Position numbers and translations under genes: made by a program. From Plazaster borealis (Eukaryota; Echinodermata; Asteroidea; Forcipulatida; Labidiasteridae): a stretch of 64,000 bases of DNA. Position 1 is the stretch's first letter. Each line of letters begins with the position of its first letter. The stretch lies in NCBI GenBank assembly GCA_021014325.1, contig CM037461.1:9391501-9455500 (forward strand), read 5' to 3'. A model generated the notes under the pieces. It was not told the DNA's origin. It searched no databases and was given only the letters and a program-made list of their open reading frames with translations. Positions 8,866 to 20,778 of this stretch are shown one piece after another.

Positions 8866-11349
8866 ATGATGGACACTGATGATGATAAGTTCAAATGCTC
8901 GTTATGTTGCTTCTGTAGTCATTCGTACGATAGATTTACCTCACATGTAATTCGTTCGCACCGCCATGACGCAAATTTTTTCGTTTTCTGTAGTTTTGGG
9001 AACTGTTCATATTCAACCAGGAGTTGGGGAGCCTTTAGAGCTCACATTAGTCGGAAACATTCTTTTCAAAATGTGAATGATGCTGACAATGACATTGATA
9101 TGACTAATAATTTTGGTAATGCTGATGATGTTCCTGAGACAGGCCTAGGTGATGGTGAGGTTTTGTCTGAAACACAAATTACCAGAAATTGTAATGCCTC
9201 GTTTAGCCTCGCCTTGGAATGCTCCCATAATATGACACATTCTTCTGTTGATACAGTTATTGCATCCGTTTCCTCTTTGATTGAGCAACACGTCTCTTTG
9301 TTCAAGAGCAAGGTTCATGACAACCTTCTAGAACTAAATATTCCTGGTGGGTTCTTGGATTCAATTTCTGTGGACCATATGCTTGATGCAATAGGCACAC
9401 GGAAAAGAAGAGACAAATTGTATGAACATACCTACTTCTATGTTCCACCAAAAGCAGTCAAACTTGGGGAGAGGTTTGCTACCGTTAAGGGTACTCTACA
9501 GAAGAAAGATGTTGTTGGATATTGCATTCCATTCGCAAAAAGTTTGACAAACTTAGTACAACTGCCAGATGTGTGGAAGTGCACTAATAACCCACGTGAT
9601 TCTTCAGACTATATGTGCGATATTTCTGATGGTGAATACATTAGATCAGACCCCTTATTCACAAGAAACCCCCATGCACTTCAGGTCATTCTAAACACAG
9701 ATGACATTGAAATAGTTAACCCGATTGGGCATCACACGAAGAAACATAAACTGACTATGTTTTATTACACATTGTCAAATATCCCACCTGAGTATAGGTC
9801 ACAGCTACACGCTATCCAACTTTTAGGGGTTGCCAGAAGTAAGGATGTCAGGAAGTATGGACCTGGTGTTTTATTGCAAGACTTCATAAGTTGCATAAAT
9901 AAACTTGGTTCTGGCGGTCTTCAGGTTGAAATCAATGGTGAAATCATAAGTCTTGAAGGCAAACTTGTTGTTGTACCCTGTGATACACCAGCAGCACAGT
10001 GGCTTGGGGGCTTTAAGGAGGGTGTGTCATTTGCATTACATGGTTGCAGGTGTTGTCAGGCTTCTCAGTCTGATATGAAACGAATGTTTACGGAACAAGA
10101 TTTCAACATGCGAGAGGAAATGGAGCACAGAAGGAGATGCAACTCTCTTGACAGCTTGTCTACAGTTGCAAAGACATACTGGAGTAAACGATGGGGTATA
10201 AATTCAACAAGCTGTCTCCAGAATATCTCTGATTTCAATATCTGTAACGGCTTAGTGCAAGATCCCATGCATTTATTTCTTGAAGGCTTGATACCACATG
10301 AGCTGAAATACATGCTCTATGATTATATCGTGGTTTCAAAGTATTTTACTTTGAAGTGGCTAAATGCAAGGATAGCCTCCTTTCCATATTCCTACCTTCA
10401 TCGAGGAGCCAAGCCAGAAATACTAGATATGGCTCATATAGTTGGAGAAGGAAAACTGAAAGAAACTTCTGCTGCAACTATGACCCTCGTATGTACTTTG
10501 CCTTACATTGTAGGTCAGAAGGTACCCAAAGGAGAAGCTAAATGGCAAAATTTTTTGAGGCTCGTTCAAATTTTGCTCATATCAACTAGTCCTTGTTGCA
10601 ACCAATTGACAGCTTCTTTGCTTTCTCAGCTCATATATGAACATCACAGTTCCTTTACTGCTCTCTATCCAAAGGGGAATATTACCCCTAAGATGCATTA
10701 TTGCATCCATCTCCCAAGACAAATGATGAATTATGGCTCGTTAAGAAACCACTGGTGTATGCGCTTTGAGGCAAAACATGGGTACTTCAAAACTAAACAA
10801 TGGCGATGTTTCAAAAACCTTCCACTGAGCATCTGCATTAAGCATCAGAAGTATATGTGCTACAAGCAGTTGGGTTCACAGGGCCATAAGACAGAAACAT
10901 TTATGTATTCTGGTGACACTGTGCGTGAAGGAAAGTCTGTTAACTTAAACGATGAGTACCCAGAACTTGTTGGTAGTATTGCTGCCTCTATAGGTGTTGA
11001 CACTCAAGGTGAGAACGGTCTTCAAGCTTACAAGACGTCGGGTCTAACCATCCATGGGCACGAGTACAGACCAGGCTGCTGTTTGGTTCTGAACTATAAA
11101 GATGACTTGCAACAGTTTGGAATTTTGGAGGCCATTGTAATCATCAACGATGAAAAAGTTTTCATTGTTGAGTGCATGCACACTGAGTACTTTGATTTTC
11201 ATGTTTTGTCTTACATATTGGAGTCAAAACACGAATATGTGGGTGTTCGTTTTTCACAGCTATTTTCAAAGTGGCCACTAAGTGTGTATAACTATGCAGG
11301 GAAGAAATGTGTTATCAATAAATATTCACACACATGTGAGTTATTTTAA
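8866..11349 (+). CDS. EnSpm/CACTA-type transposase with two N-terminal C2H2 fingers (copy A)
   Basis: This is the catalytic protein expected to cut out and reinsert EnSpm-A. It is an uninterrupted frame of 827 aa from the methionine pair at 8866/8869. An upstream in-frame ATG at 8773 would add a hydrophobic stretch absent from the homologue, so the later start is preferred. Residues about 11-33 and 45-70 form two C2H2-like fingers (CxxC...HxxxxH type), probably for DNA binding. The catalytic core shows NTDDIEIVNPIG (D279/D280), PCDTPAAQWLGGFKEG, a CxxC pair (CRCC), DPMHLFLEGL (D466, H469) and MRFEAKH (E635). These are the candidate D, D and E of an RNase H-fold transposase, with the D-x2-H signature typical of CMC enzymes. 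The residue assignment is inference from motif order. It is co-linear with the copy B protein along its whole length. No stop or frameshift is present. Confidence 0.85.
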   Translation: MMDTDDDKFKCSLCCFCSHSYDRFTSHVIRSHRHDANFFVFCSFGNCSYSTRSWGAFRAHISRKHSFQNVNDADNDIDMTNNFGNADDVPETGLGDGEVLSETQITRNCNASFSLALECSHNMTHSSVDTVIASVSSLIEQHVSLFKSKVHDNLLELNIPGGFLDSISVDHMLDAIGTRKRRDKLYEHTYFYVPPKAVKLGERFATVKGTLQKKDVVGYCIPFAKSLTNLVQLPDVWKCTNNPRDSSDYMCDISDGEYIRSDPLFTRNPHALQVILNTDDIEIVNPIGHHTKKHKLTMFYYTLSNIPPEYRSQLHAIQLLGVARSKDVRKYGPGVLLQDFISCINKLGSGGLQVEINGEIISLEGKLVVVPCDTPAAQWLGGFKEGVSFALHGCRCCQASQSDMKRMFTEQDFNMREEMEHRRRCNSLDSLSTVAKTYWSKRWGINSTSCLQNISDFNICNGLVQDPMHLFLEGLIPHELKYMLYDYIVVSKYFTLKWLNARIASFPYSYLHRGAKPEILDMAHIVGEGKLKETSAATMTLVCTLPYIVGQKVPKGEAKWQNFLRLVQILLISTSPCCNQLTASLLSQLIYEHHSSFTALYPKGNITPKMHYCIHLPRQMMNYGSLRNHWCMRFEAKHGYFKTKQWRCFKNLPLSICIKHQKYMCYKQLGSQGHKTETFMYSGDTVREGKSVNLNDEYPELVGSIAASIGVDTQGENGLQAYKTSGLTIHGHEYRPGCCLVLNYKDDLQQFGILEAIVIINDEKVFIVECMHTEYFDFHVLSYILESKHEYVGVRFSQLFSKWPLSVYNYAGKKCVINKYSHTCELF

Positions 11350-11984
11350 ACCAAAAACAAGGGTCCTAAAGGGGTGTTTCTAATTGATAATTGATAATTG
11401 TCCCAGCGGTTACACTTTTAGTAATTGCTCCATAAGTTTTGGACCATATAAAAGCATACCTGATGGGAAGCACTGGGGAGCTGCTGATAGTATAAAACAT
11501 TGCCAGAAACAATTTCCTTGAAAGTTAAGAGAAAAGGGTAACTTTCTAACACAAAAATCAAAATGGTGAAAGTATTACTGCCATAACAGTCAACTTCAAA
11601 CAATGTGTTCACATGGTCAAAAATTTGCATGGTTTTTCACTATTATCTCGTGACTCGGACAACAATTTGAGCTCACATTTTCACGGGTGAGCTTTTTCAT
11701 GTATACATTGAATCACACAAAGTAAGAATGCTGCACCATTAGCTTTATCGATCCTATATCTTACCTTTAAATGTTTAATTTATTTAATAACTTAGGTCAT
11801 GCACCGCCTTTGATGCCATTTGGAGAGTTTATGTAAACTTGTGGGGTTTATTAAATGTGAGTTCTGGAAAACATCTGCAATATAAAAAATTTCCAAATTC
11901 CAATGCAGTTTACTTTTTTCAAAAAGTCATCAAACATCCAAATTAATTGAGAACTTGTTTACTGTCCAAGGTTGATTGTTCAGT
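11350..11984. other. Intergenic spacer in EnSpm-A with decayed MITE
   Basis: Positions about 11400-11720 weakly resemble the AGGCACTGGACAC repeat family of 40738-41070 (shared TGATAGTATAAAACATTG, ACACAAAGTAAGAAT). This is probably an old degenerate copy. No gene is supported. Confidence 0.4.
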
Positions 11985-14900
11985 ATGCCAGTATATAAAA
12001 TTTGGAGCTCTGACAGAGAACTGCGCAAGAGTGTTGTAGCCACCAGCATTCAAGAGATGATTGAAAAGGGTATGTACTCTCGTTACCTGTATGTCATCTT
12101 CAGTTTGTCTTATACAATACACTTCACAGTATTGAAATATTTGAGTTGACTTATTAGAAGGACATTATCTCATGCAAACATGTGTTTTACTATAAGGGGA
12201 ACAAATGAGTAGGAACAAGGTCTTAAACGGCTGTCAGACCGCGCAGGGTGATAGAGGATCGAACCGCCAGGCATTTTCTTTATCGCCCTGCAAGGTTTTA
12301 AACAGCCGTTTAAGACTTGAGTCACTTCTCCATTATTCCCATTTACCTTTACAGTCAAAACACATCAAAACTTTTGGGTCCAAAAGTAAAACATGCAAAC
12401 ATTGTTAATTTTCAACAGTTTCATTCAACAAAACACCCCCGCATCTATGTAAAGGTAAGGCCCTTTAGTAAAGAACTCCTTATAAGGAGATTGGCTTGCG
12501 CGTTGGCATACTGCGTGATATGAACCGATGCTCCTCTACCAATAGGAATGAATAAACTGTCTTATAAACACATGTGCTAGCTGGCATGTCACGCTCATGT
12601 TTAAACACTTTTGGCCATGTTTTAAAACACACCCATGCGACATACTCTCGACCGATCAGATTAGATAGGTATTTATGAATATTCTTTAAACTTCCTCATG
12701 TTATCAACTCAAAGAATTTTATTTTAAACCATGCCCATTTTTCAGCAATCAACTTGTAAATGCATGTTCTTGGTAAATTTTGATTTGCCCGACTAAAACA
12801 AATTATGCGATTGTCATTATGGAGGTTTTCAAATGCTATTTCTCAATTTGGACACATGTTGAAAGATGGAAACACGTTCTTACTTGTATTTTGTGCATGT
12901 CGTCCATATAGGTAGAGTTAACTTTGACCTTGAACATGAGTTAGACTCGTATCGACTTGTGACTGAAGATGATGGCACTGAAATCGAAGACGATCCGGTC
13001 TTGCAGGAGATGGGAAGTGGAACAATTTTCATGCTACTTAAAGATGGAGAAAGCTGGAAAGCTGCCATATTACCTGTAAACAAGACACCAGACCAAGCAG
13101 TGGACTGTGTAACTCCTCTGACCCCGCAGTCACAGGGTCCACCCGAAGCTCCAATCAGTCACAGTCCCAGTCAACGAGTAACCGAGTCTTCATCCCTACC
13201 TGTATTCAGCCCTCGGGTTTTGGAGCACCTCAGGTCAGGCAAGGAGTGTATGGTGTGGAGAGATCTGATAAATGAGGCAGCCAACTACTACATCAGCAAA
13301 CATCCACAACTGAGTAGTACTTCTGAGTACTATAGCATTGGTCGTAAAATGTTCTGCAGCTACCCGTCCATACAGAGGGAAGGAGAGCATGAATGGGTAG
13401 GAATCAAGTTATCTAAATTATTGAGAATCAGTGAAAGACCATGGCTACTGTTTTCATCACAACCGATATTATTTTTCGTGGCAACTATCATGATTTTGTT
13501 TGGTGTTTTTATTTCAATTTGATCCAGTCCTTTTTCACGAAGTGCCTTTCCCAGCGAATAAGACATATTCGATGGACAGATAAGAAGAGGACTCCAACCG
13601 CGAACAAAAGTCACGGATCTGACAATGGTGCATCTGCTACGAAGAAGCCTCGACCATCAGCCCGTATATCCTGCACCTCAGCTGATGGCTCTTCAGATGT
13701 AACAGAAGAACAGTATGAAAAACATCTCACTGAGATCCAAGGCGAATGGGCAAAGGGGGACAAGAGAAATGACGTTCATCTGAATCTTCTGCTGTCAGAA
13801 TGCTTCAAGTCCAACCAGACGTGGATTAAAAGGCTTCCAGACTCTAAGATAAAGCCAATTTTGGAAAAGATCCCATGTTATGAAGATGGGCTGATGGTAA
13901 ATATGATTTCATTATAAAGGTTCAAGGACTAAGTGCTCGTGGCATAATAATGATGTGGTCCTTTGCTATAACCCTACAGCAGTGTTCTAAATGCTAGTTA
14001 AGATAATTAAGGTAAACATTTTCTTGAACTAACTAGTCCAACTGTCTATTAAATGTTCCAGGCTACCTGGTTAAGAGCAAGCAGTAGTAGCACTGACTGT
14101 CACTATCACTATCTATTAGTACAGTATATGGATGAAAATGCTCATACTGCATAGCACCATATGGCCTAAAAGTATTGTTGTATACTTGAGCTATTGAGAT
14201 GGTTGTATATACTTTGTGCACCTATATCGCCATTTACATGTGGGAGGTGTCTGACTTAAAGCTGAAAGACAATGATGAGGTTTTTATTTATTTTTATTTC
14301 GTTCCCCTGAAATATTATTTTGAGGGAGCGAAATATTACTTTGAGGAAATGAAAAAAAAAAGAAAAAAAACTGTCTCTTTACGGGCTCTTTAATTTTAAG
14401 ATGTCTACCAGTGAAAACATTTATTTCCTCAAAAAACCTTTACAGTTTTACAGCTCATTTAAATCATGAAGGTTAGAAAAAATGTTGCTACCTTCACGTT
14501 TGATTCACTGCATGGGTGCATCATGTTTTTTCTGATTTTACTACATTTTTATGAACAGATTACTGGTGAGTTCCAGAGGATACTTGGAGATATGCAGTTT
14601 TCTACACTTAAAGACAACACCAAGAACTTCATGAATGCTGTAGAGGATATCTTGCATTTGCCATCAACAGAGGTAAACATATTGTGTTAGTGTTAGTTTT
14701 TCCTCTCACGATGGTGGCTGATTCATGTGAAATTTACCAAAGTCAACTGGTGGGGTAATTATTACAGGCAGATCTTTAGGGGTGTAAGAATTCAGCTTTT
14801 CGGCTGATTTCAGTTTAATTTTGTTTTGATGTAGGATGTAGGATGTAGTGGCCGAGCGGTTAAGAGCATCGAATTCAAGTTCTGGTGGTTAGTCATCAGG

Positions 14901-15170
14901 GTGTGGGTTCGAATCCCGGCCATGGCACTTGTGTCCTTGAGCAAGACACTTAACTATAATTGCTTCTCTTCACCCAGGGGTGTAAATGGGTACCTGCGAG
15001 GGTAGAGGTTGATAGTGTGTTTGAAAAAGCCTTCGGAGCGCCACGGTTGCCCAGGGCTGTATACTCCCCAGGGAGCTGAGAAAGGTTAAAGGAATGTTAT
15101 TGGCCCAATGACCAGGGCACTAATGTTAAGCGCATTGAGACGTTTATTGTAAAATGCGCTATATAAGAAC

Positions 15171-15202
<32 letters not shown>

Positions 15203-17073
15203 GCTGTTTACTCTGAATTTCAGCTTTTTTGTACGCCTGCTCTGTACAAAAATATGAACATTTTCAAAATTTCAGCTTTTTGCTAGCAGTTTAGCTGTTT
15301 TATTTCATTTTTATTTCATTTCTTTTTTGTATGTGGCCACTTACATCACCGGATCTTATAGTAGGTTGATCGAACAGTATAGTTGAAGTGACTAGATAAA
15401 TTCACTCCGGGAACGTTTTTTTGTTTAGAGTAAATGTACTTCAAGGTCAGATTTATCTTTCAGTAGAGTCCTTATGAGTGTGAGTAAAAAAGATCAAAAC
15501 TCTTAGACTAAAATGATGTAAAATGAAGTATGAATCAATATGTTGTTGGATGTGAACAATAAATTGGTGCATTGAATGCAATGAAAAACTTTACTTTAAC
15601 TATTTTATGTAAATATCAGTGCTGGGTTCTCCTGAGAGATCCAGGATGATAATTTATATTGACAATTTTTTTCTTCATTTACACCTAATTACAGGAACCC
15701 GAGAGGATGGTAACAATAATTGAACAGGTGGAGAAAGCAACAGCTTTTGACAAAGGGAAGGGTGTAAAAACCAAGAGGGTAATCACCATCCTAGATGTGA
15801 GTGAATATTGTGTTATGTTTGAGGTCAATAACTTGCACATCATCATAAAACTACAGTGTTTTTTATAACCACTATTATTGTTGATGAGTTGGACTTGGTC
15901 CGCGTTTTTTCAAGGGAAATTGAGTCATTAACCCTTAATGACTCCATATTGGACTTGACTTTTGGTTTAAATGACTTGACTTTGACTCAACCAAAGTGTC
16001 GTGACTCATTTCAAATTAACCAATGTGCCTGACTTGACCCAACGTGAGCTGGTCATGTGTACACGCCTCGGCTTGACTTGGACCTTATAAGTGCAACTTG
16101 GCAAATTTTAAGCCTGTGTACACTTTTTATTTAATTTTTTTTTAAAAAACATTCTGTGGTGGTTTGTGAAACTGGACTTTGCGAATATGGTTGATATATT
16201 AAGTTTACATTGGTAACAACTGTCAATAGTTGTCTATTGCTGGTGTAACTGAAAGTCCACTAAAATAAATACTGGCCAATAGACGGGAGCATAAGGAAAA
16301 CACATTGTTTACTCCATTTTTCCTCACCAACCGATATCATGTTAACCTGCCACTTTTGCTTTGGATGAAGAGTGATTCATCCTATTCTCTACAAACTGAA
16401 CTGGCAGTTTTTAAATTCATGATCGATTGTCTTCATTCATTCATTCATTCATTCATTATTGATTTATTCTTTAAAAAAAACAAATTCCCATGGCGACCGG
16501 AGGTCGAATTACAGGAAAATATACAAAGATTAAAATTAGAAAAAAAAATCACACTATTACAAATTTGGAAACAAGATTTGGAAACAAGATTGACAAGATC
16601 AACTAAACATTTTTTGTAAATGACCTGCAACAAGGTGATGTCAAACAGGGCTTCCTCAGTCATGGCCATGTAACTGCACACACACTGCACATTAACATTA
16701 CTTTACATGGTTTTATTTTCAGGACATTCCAGATAACGAGGTTGAAGCCGCCCTGCAAACTGGGAATAAGGAGCCGCCAAAACTGCTAATATTCAAGAGA
16801 GATGGCCAGATATTGGGGATCTTCATTGTTGGTGATGGGGTTCATATATCGTGCAAGGATAAGATGGTGACAGATGCGGTAATCACATTGTTGGGAGTAT
16901 ATTATGTTTTCGACCTTGATTATCCTAAAATATACTCTCAGATCCTTGGGATCCTACAGACTCATGTTGTTGGAGGAGTTCCATTCGAGGGCAAAAAAAG
17001 TGCCAAATACCGAACATTTAATAACTCCCTGTGCAAACGATTGGCACAAAAAGGGTGCAGTAATGAAAAGTAG
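11985..17073 (+). CDS. CIDE-N domain / SAMD3-like protein, second gene of EnSpm-A
   Basis: Six exons join in frame with GT-AG borders: 11985-12069, 12912-13396, 13528-13896, 14559-14672, 15695-15796 and 16723-17073. Together they encode 501 aa. Residues 1-75 form a CIDE-N domain: start MPVYKIWSSDRELRKSV, then EMIEKG, then LVTEDDGTEIEDD, then FMLLKDGESW, matching the VLEEDGT...DD...W pattern of CIDE/DFF40/DFF45 proteins. The rest resembles SAMD3-like proteins: SLPVFSP linker, VWRDLINEAANYYISKHP, EYYSIGRKMFCSYPSI, LSQRIRHIRW followed by a basic patch, and a C-terminal LLGVYYVFDLDYPKIYSQ block. The gene lies 0.6 kb downstream of the transposase in the same direction. The same pair recurs in EnSpm-B. 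Its function is unknown; a TNPA-like accessory role is inference. CIDE-N assignment is strong, SAMD3 similarity good. Confidence 0.82.
12217..12318. repeat. ~100 bp hairpin in intron 1 of the CIDE-N gene
   Basis: AAGGTCTTAAACGGCTGT at 12217 and its near reverse complement ACAGCCGTTTAAGACTT ending at 12318 bracket a short GC-rich centre that also pairs (GCAGGGTGATA / TATCGCCCTGC). It is a MITE-sized palindrome within the intron. Confidence 0.65.
14841..15202 (+). mobile_element. tRNA-derived SINE with (ATT)n tail
   Basis: The head has a pol III A box (TGGCCGAGCGGTTAAGA, Leu/Ser-type) at about 14849 and a B box GGGTTCGAATCCCGG at about 14905, with a long variable-arm spacing between them. The body contains CCTTGAGCAAGACACTTAAC and AATGGGTACCT, and the 3' end reads GCGCTATATAAGAACTTG followed by ATT repeats to about 15202. 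It sits in intron 4 of the CIDE-N gene. This is a retroposed element rather than a functional tRNA gene. Confidence 0.85.
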
Positions 17074-17537
17074 TAGTGAGTCAAAAAGAAAGTTGTAAAA
17101 TAATACTCATTATTTGACTGACAAAGGATCCTTATCAGTTGAAAGCCTATGGAAATTAACAGAATAATTTTTAAAAAATAGAGCAAAAAACCCAACCAGT
17201 TAAGGCATTTGCAACAATAACATTTACCAACATTTTACAGGAATTTATTTCCATTTCTTAAGGGGCAAGACCACTTTGTCCCTCATTCTATTTCCCTCAG
17301 GAAAACAGAACACTCCAGGCCTATGATTTCTTTGATTTTTTCCAGATTTCAGGAATTTAAAATCGCCGAGCAAAAACCTTTTCTTGAAAAACAGCTTTAT
17401 ACATCAGGATTGTTTACAACCTGGAACTTGTTCTCCCTTTTGAAATCTCCCTTTTAAATGTTAACAATTCTGATGTAGTTGTGTGCATTTCTGGTAATGC
17501 ACACAGTCCTTAAAAACTTCTATCAAACTTTACTCCT

Positions 17538-17730
17538 GGGCCCAATTTCATAGAGCTGCTTAAGCAGAAAATATTGCTTAACAGTTTTCTGCTAAGCAGA
17601 AATGAGCAGGATACCAGTCACAAATTGTACATGTGACATGGTCCTTTGGCTGGTAACCTTATTCTGGTAAGCACAATTTTGTTGTGCTTAGCTACTTTTT
17701 GTGCTCAAGCAGCTCTATGAAATTGGGCCC
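17538..17730. mobile_element. Palindromic MITE, GGGCCCAATTTCATAG family (copy 1)
   Basis: The element starts GGGCCCAATTTCATAGAGC and ends with the reverse complement GCTCTATGAAATTGGGCCC. Most of its 193 bp folds into one long stem, including GCTTAAGCAG / TCAAGCAGC and GGTAACC motifs. A near-identical copy lies at 54009-54205, and diverged relatives lie at about 30186-30436 and 50838-50955. Confidence 0.88.
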
Positions 17731-19035
17731 AGATCTTGTGGGTTTTCAATTTCTTATAGACTCACTGCTAGTGATTTCTTAGTTTTTATTAAGGCCCATG
17801 AATATATTCTGCATGACTTTATTATCAAAATGCAAAACCATTGGAAAAAGTTAGCTTGTTGAAAGTTCAGACTTGTAGCTCAATTTCTGACGTGAGTTGT
17901 GACGCTTGATTATTATTGTCAGTTTTATCAATTGAATGTTGAAAATGAAATAAAGTAGAACGTTGTAAAGAACATTTAACGAGGCTACCTCATCAAGCAA
18001 CTAGTCTAGTGCACCCCCTTGGGTATGTGCTATGTTTTAAGTGCACCCATTCTGAAAATTGACCATTCGTTACTGGGTTTATCCACAGAGCTATTAGCTC
18101 CATGTTTCCTCTGAGCTCATTTCAGTTCGAGACTGAAATGTCCAGCTGGGGCAAGCTGATGAGGTGACCTCTTTGTTTATGGTTTCCCCGCCAAAACGGA
18201 TCAACAGGCTCTATGCTATATTCATTCACGTTGGGAAAACTGTTAACTTGATATAACTGACTGACATCACTAGCAGATGATCATTTTGGTTGTGAAAATT
18301 GCCAATATCTCATAATGAAATGATATGACATGAGTCAAATATTTGTAAATATAATTAACCTAACTTCAATGCAGATCATGCAAAGCCAGAAATGTCAACC
18401 GGTACGATAAAACTAGTAAAACACGATAATACGGGGTTATTTTTCATAACGAATTACGATATTGGGCCCCCCCCCCAAAAAAAAAAAAAAAAAAAAAAAA
18501 AAGCCCAACAACAACAATAAAAATCAGCTCAAAATCTAGGAAATATAATAATGTAACCATTTAACATGCTCTAAATTGCACAGTTGAGCATTTCAAACCA
18601 ATCATAAACATCCTCTTAAAAATATTCCGAGGACCTTTTTCAATTCACACCACTTTGGCCAAATTTCGGTTACATTTTCAGGAAAATACTATTTTTGCTT
18701 CAAAAATCTTTTTGTTTGTTTTACTCTTTAGAATACTATTTTTTTTTGTAGGCAAAGGTTGACATCTCTGCACGGCTATTTTGTTTTGGTGTTTTAAAAA
18801 AAGAGCTAAACAATGGCTACAGAGGCTAAGGACTTTTAAAGAAAAAAATAAGGGAAAGTGTTGTTTTTTTTGGTGATCAAATACTTGAAGTATTGCTGCT
18901 GGAGTTTTGTTTTCTAAATAACAAATTAGTAAAATACATAGGCCCGCCAACATAAAAGACCGTGGTGCTCATGTTCGATGTTTGTGAATTTTCAAGATTT
19001 AAGCGTTCAGTTTTAAAGTTGTTTTGGCGTTTAGT

Positions 19036-19184
19036 TATGACTCTGTGATTGATCATACTCCCATCTTTTTAAACAATGTGAAGTTTTTTTAGAGGTATTG
19101 CATGTTAAACACTGGTAAGAGTTGAAGCAAATCACAGTGTTTAAAAAGTTTTACAATTGGAGTATGATCAATCACAGAGTCATA
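19036..19184. repeat. 149 bp element with 26 bp perfect inverted ends
   Basis: Positions 19036-19061 begin TATGACTCTGTGATTGATCA and are exactly reverse-complemented at 19159-19184. The interior is AT-rich and contains a TTAAACACTG-type subterminal motif, so it may be a small MITE or part of the EnSpm-A terminal region. Confidence 0.75.
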
Positions 19185-19439
19185 AAATACATGTTAAACA
19201 TTTCCTTAAAACCCTATCGACCGTATCGAATATGAAGTTTACCATTCAACTGCCTGACTGACCTTTGAACATGGCGTCTGTGAGCGTGTACGTGCGTGTG
19301 CCATAGAAATCAAACCAGACGCTGAGTGCTTCATTGATACCATTAGATATGGAATGATTGATACGCGTTTAGACGCGCGCACGGCCTGTCTTACAATATG
19401 GCTGCTTTCATGGCAACAAAGGGGTTATTCGATACGATA

Positions 19440-20459
19440 CATAAGATTATAAACACGTAACAATGTTTTTAAAGTGTTACAGCCTATAAACATGTCAAAG
19501 TGTTTATTTAAAAACATTTAAACACCTGTTAAACATTTGTTAAATGCTATATACGTTTACATTTGGAACACATGAAAACTTTTTAAATGTGTTGAAGTGT
19601 TTAATAATTAAATACAGTGTGTATAAAAATAAAACATTCATGCGTTCTAAAAAAAACCCGTGTTGCAGTGTTAAGTCCTTAAACGTGTTTGTGTTTACAG
19701 ATAAACATTGATGTGTTCAGAATATAAATATGATCAAACTCTAAACACAGATAGCTGATAAACGCGTCACAGTGTTTTTAAACTGTTACAGCCTATAAAC
19801 ATGTCAGAGTGTTTATTACAGAACATTTAAACACTTGTTAAACATTTGTTAAATGCTATATACGTTTAGATTTGGAGCATATTACAAGTTTATAAACGTG
19901 TTGAAGTGTTTAATATTTAAATACAGTGTGTATAAAAATAAACACTGATATGTTCTTAAAATAAACATGGGTTGCAGTGTTCAGTCCTTAAACGTGTTTA
20001 TGTTTATAGATAAACATTGATATGTTCAGAATATAAACATGATCAAACTCTAAACGCAGATAGCTGATAAACGCGTCACAGTGTTTTTAAACTGTTACAG
20101 CCTATAAACATGTCAGAGTGTTTATTAAAGAACATTTAAACACTTGTTAAACATTTGTTAAATGCTATATACGTTTAGATTTGGAGCATATTACAAGTTT
20201 ATAAACGTGTTGAAGCGTTTAATATTTAAATACAGTGTGTATAAAAATAAACACTGATGTGTTCTTAAAATAAACATGGGTTGCAGTGTTCAGTCCTTAA
20301 ACGTGTTTATGTTTATAGATAAACATTGATGTGTTCAGAATATAAATATGTTCAAACCCTAAACGCAGTTTAACTGATAAACGCGTCACAGTGTTTTTAA
20401 ACTGTTACGTTTTTGCGTTTATGTAAGTGTTTAGATCCTAAACACTTGGTTTTACAGTG
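19440..20459. repeat. Right subterminal repeat array of EnSpm-A
   Basis: Three and a part copies of a ~305 bp unit occur here (starts near 19463, 19770, 20075 and 20390). Each contains ATAAACGCGTCACAGTGTTT, CCTATAAACATGTC, AACACTTGTTAAACATTTG and several AAACAC/GTGTTT half-palindromes. The last copies are nearly identical, implying recent homogenisation. The unit differs in period from the left array (~94 bp), so the two ends are asymmetric, but both are built on the same AAACAC / GTGTTTA words. Confidence 0.85.
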
Positions 20460-20461
20460 TA

Positions 20462-20778
20462 TTGTTGTTGTTGATGTTTTTCATGAATGGCACCACTATC
20501 AAGAAAAAGCAATTTGTGGGACAGTTCACACCACAGACACATCCTGTGAGAGTGTTGGCGGAAACCTGGTGGGTCTGTATCTCAAACCGTAGTGAAACAC
20601 AAGGGTGAAAGGATTTGAGTGCTTAGAACCCCTGTCCCTTCCTGGACACCCCACTGCCTAACTAGGCAGATTGTTTTCAATACCAGTGATACTTGAAGAA
20701 GTGGTGTCACAGCCTTTTTGTTTCTTCTTCTGATGACTGCCACGTCGGGATTTCTTCAACACAATGGTATCAGAAGAT
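20462..20778. repeat. End of host unit 1 and start of host unit 2 (interrupted)
   Basis: Positions 20462-20502 complete unit 1 (TTGTTGTTGTTGATG...CACCACTATCAA). From 20503 the next unit starts with GAAAAAGCAATTTGTGGG. It runs through the same terminal-exon-like frame (minus strand stop near 20658) as far as GGTATCAGAAGAT at 20778. There the 39 kb fold-back element begins, and the unit resumes at 60001 with GATGATGATG. The minus-strand frame is therefore truncated into transposon sequence. Confidence 0.87.

Larger units (their letters stand above)
17074..19400. other. Non-coding 3' part of EnSpm-A
   Basis: No gene is supported. The stretch carries the hairpin MITE at 17538-17730, a C9/A-rich low-complexity tract at about 18466-18502, and the small palindrome at 19036-19184. 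Short frames have no recognisable domain. Confidence 0.6.
5521..20459 (+). mobile_element. EnSpm/CACTA-type DNA transposon, autonomous copy A (14.9 kb)
   Basis: The ends are CACTGTAAAACC at 5521 and its exact reverse complement GGTTTTACAGTG ending at 20459. They are flanked by TA at 5519-5520 and TA at 20460-20461. The host sequence on both sides joins into the uninterrupted form seen at about 60384-60402, so the boundaries and the 2-bp TA duplication are directly visible. Inside, in order, are a left subterminal palindrome array, a C2H2/DDE transposase gene, a CIDE-N/SAMD3-like gene, and a right subterminal array. CACTG ends and a 2-bp TA duplication fit the CMC (CACTA-Mirage-Chapaev) superfamily. 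Both genes look intact. A SINE and hairpin MITEs have inserted in it. Confidence 0.9.
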
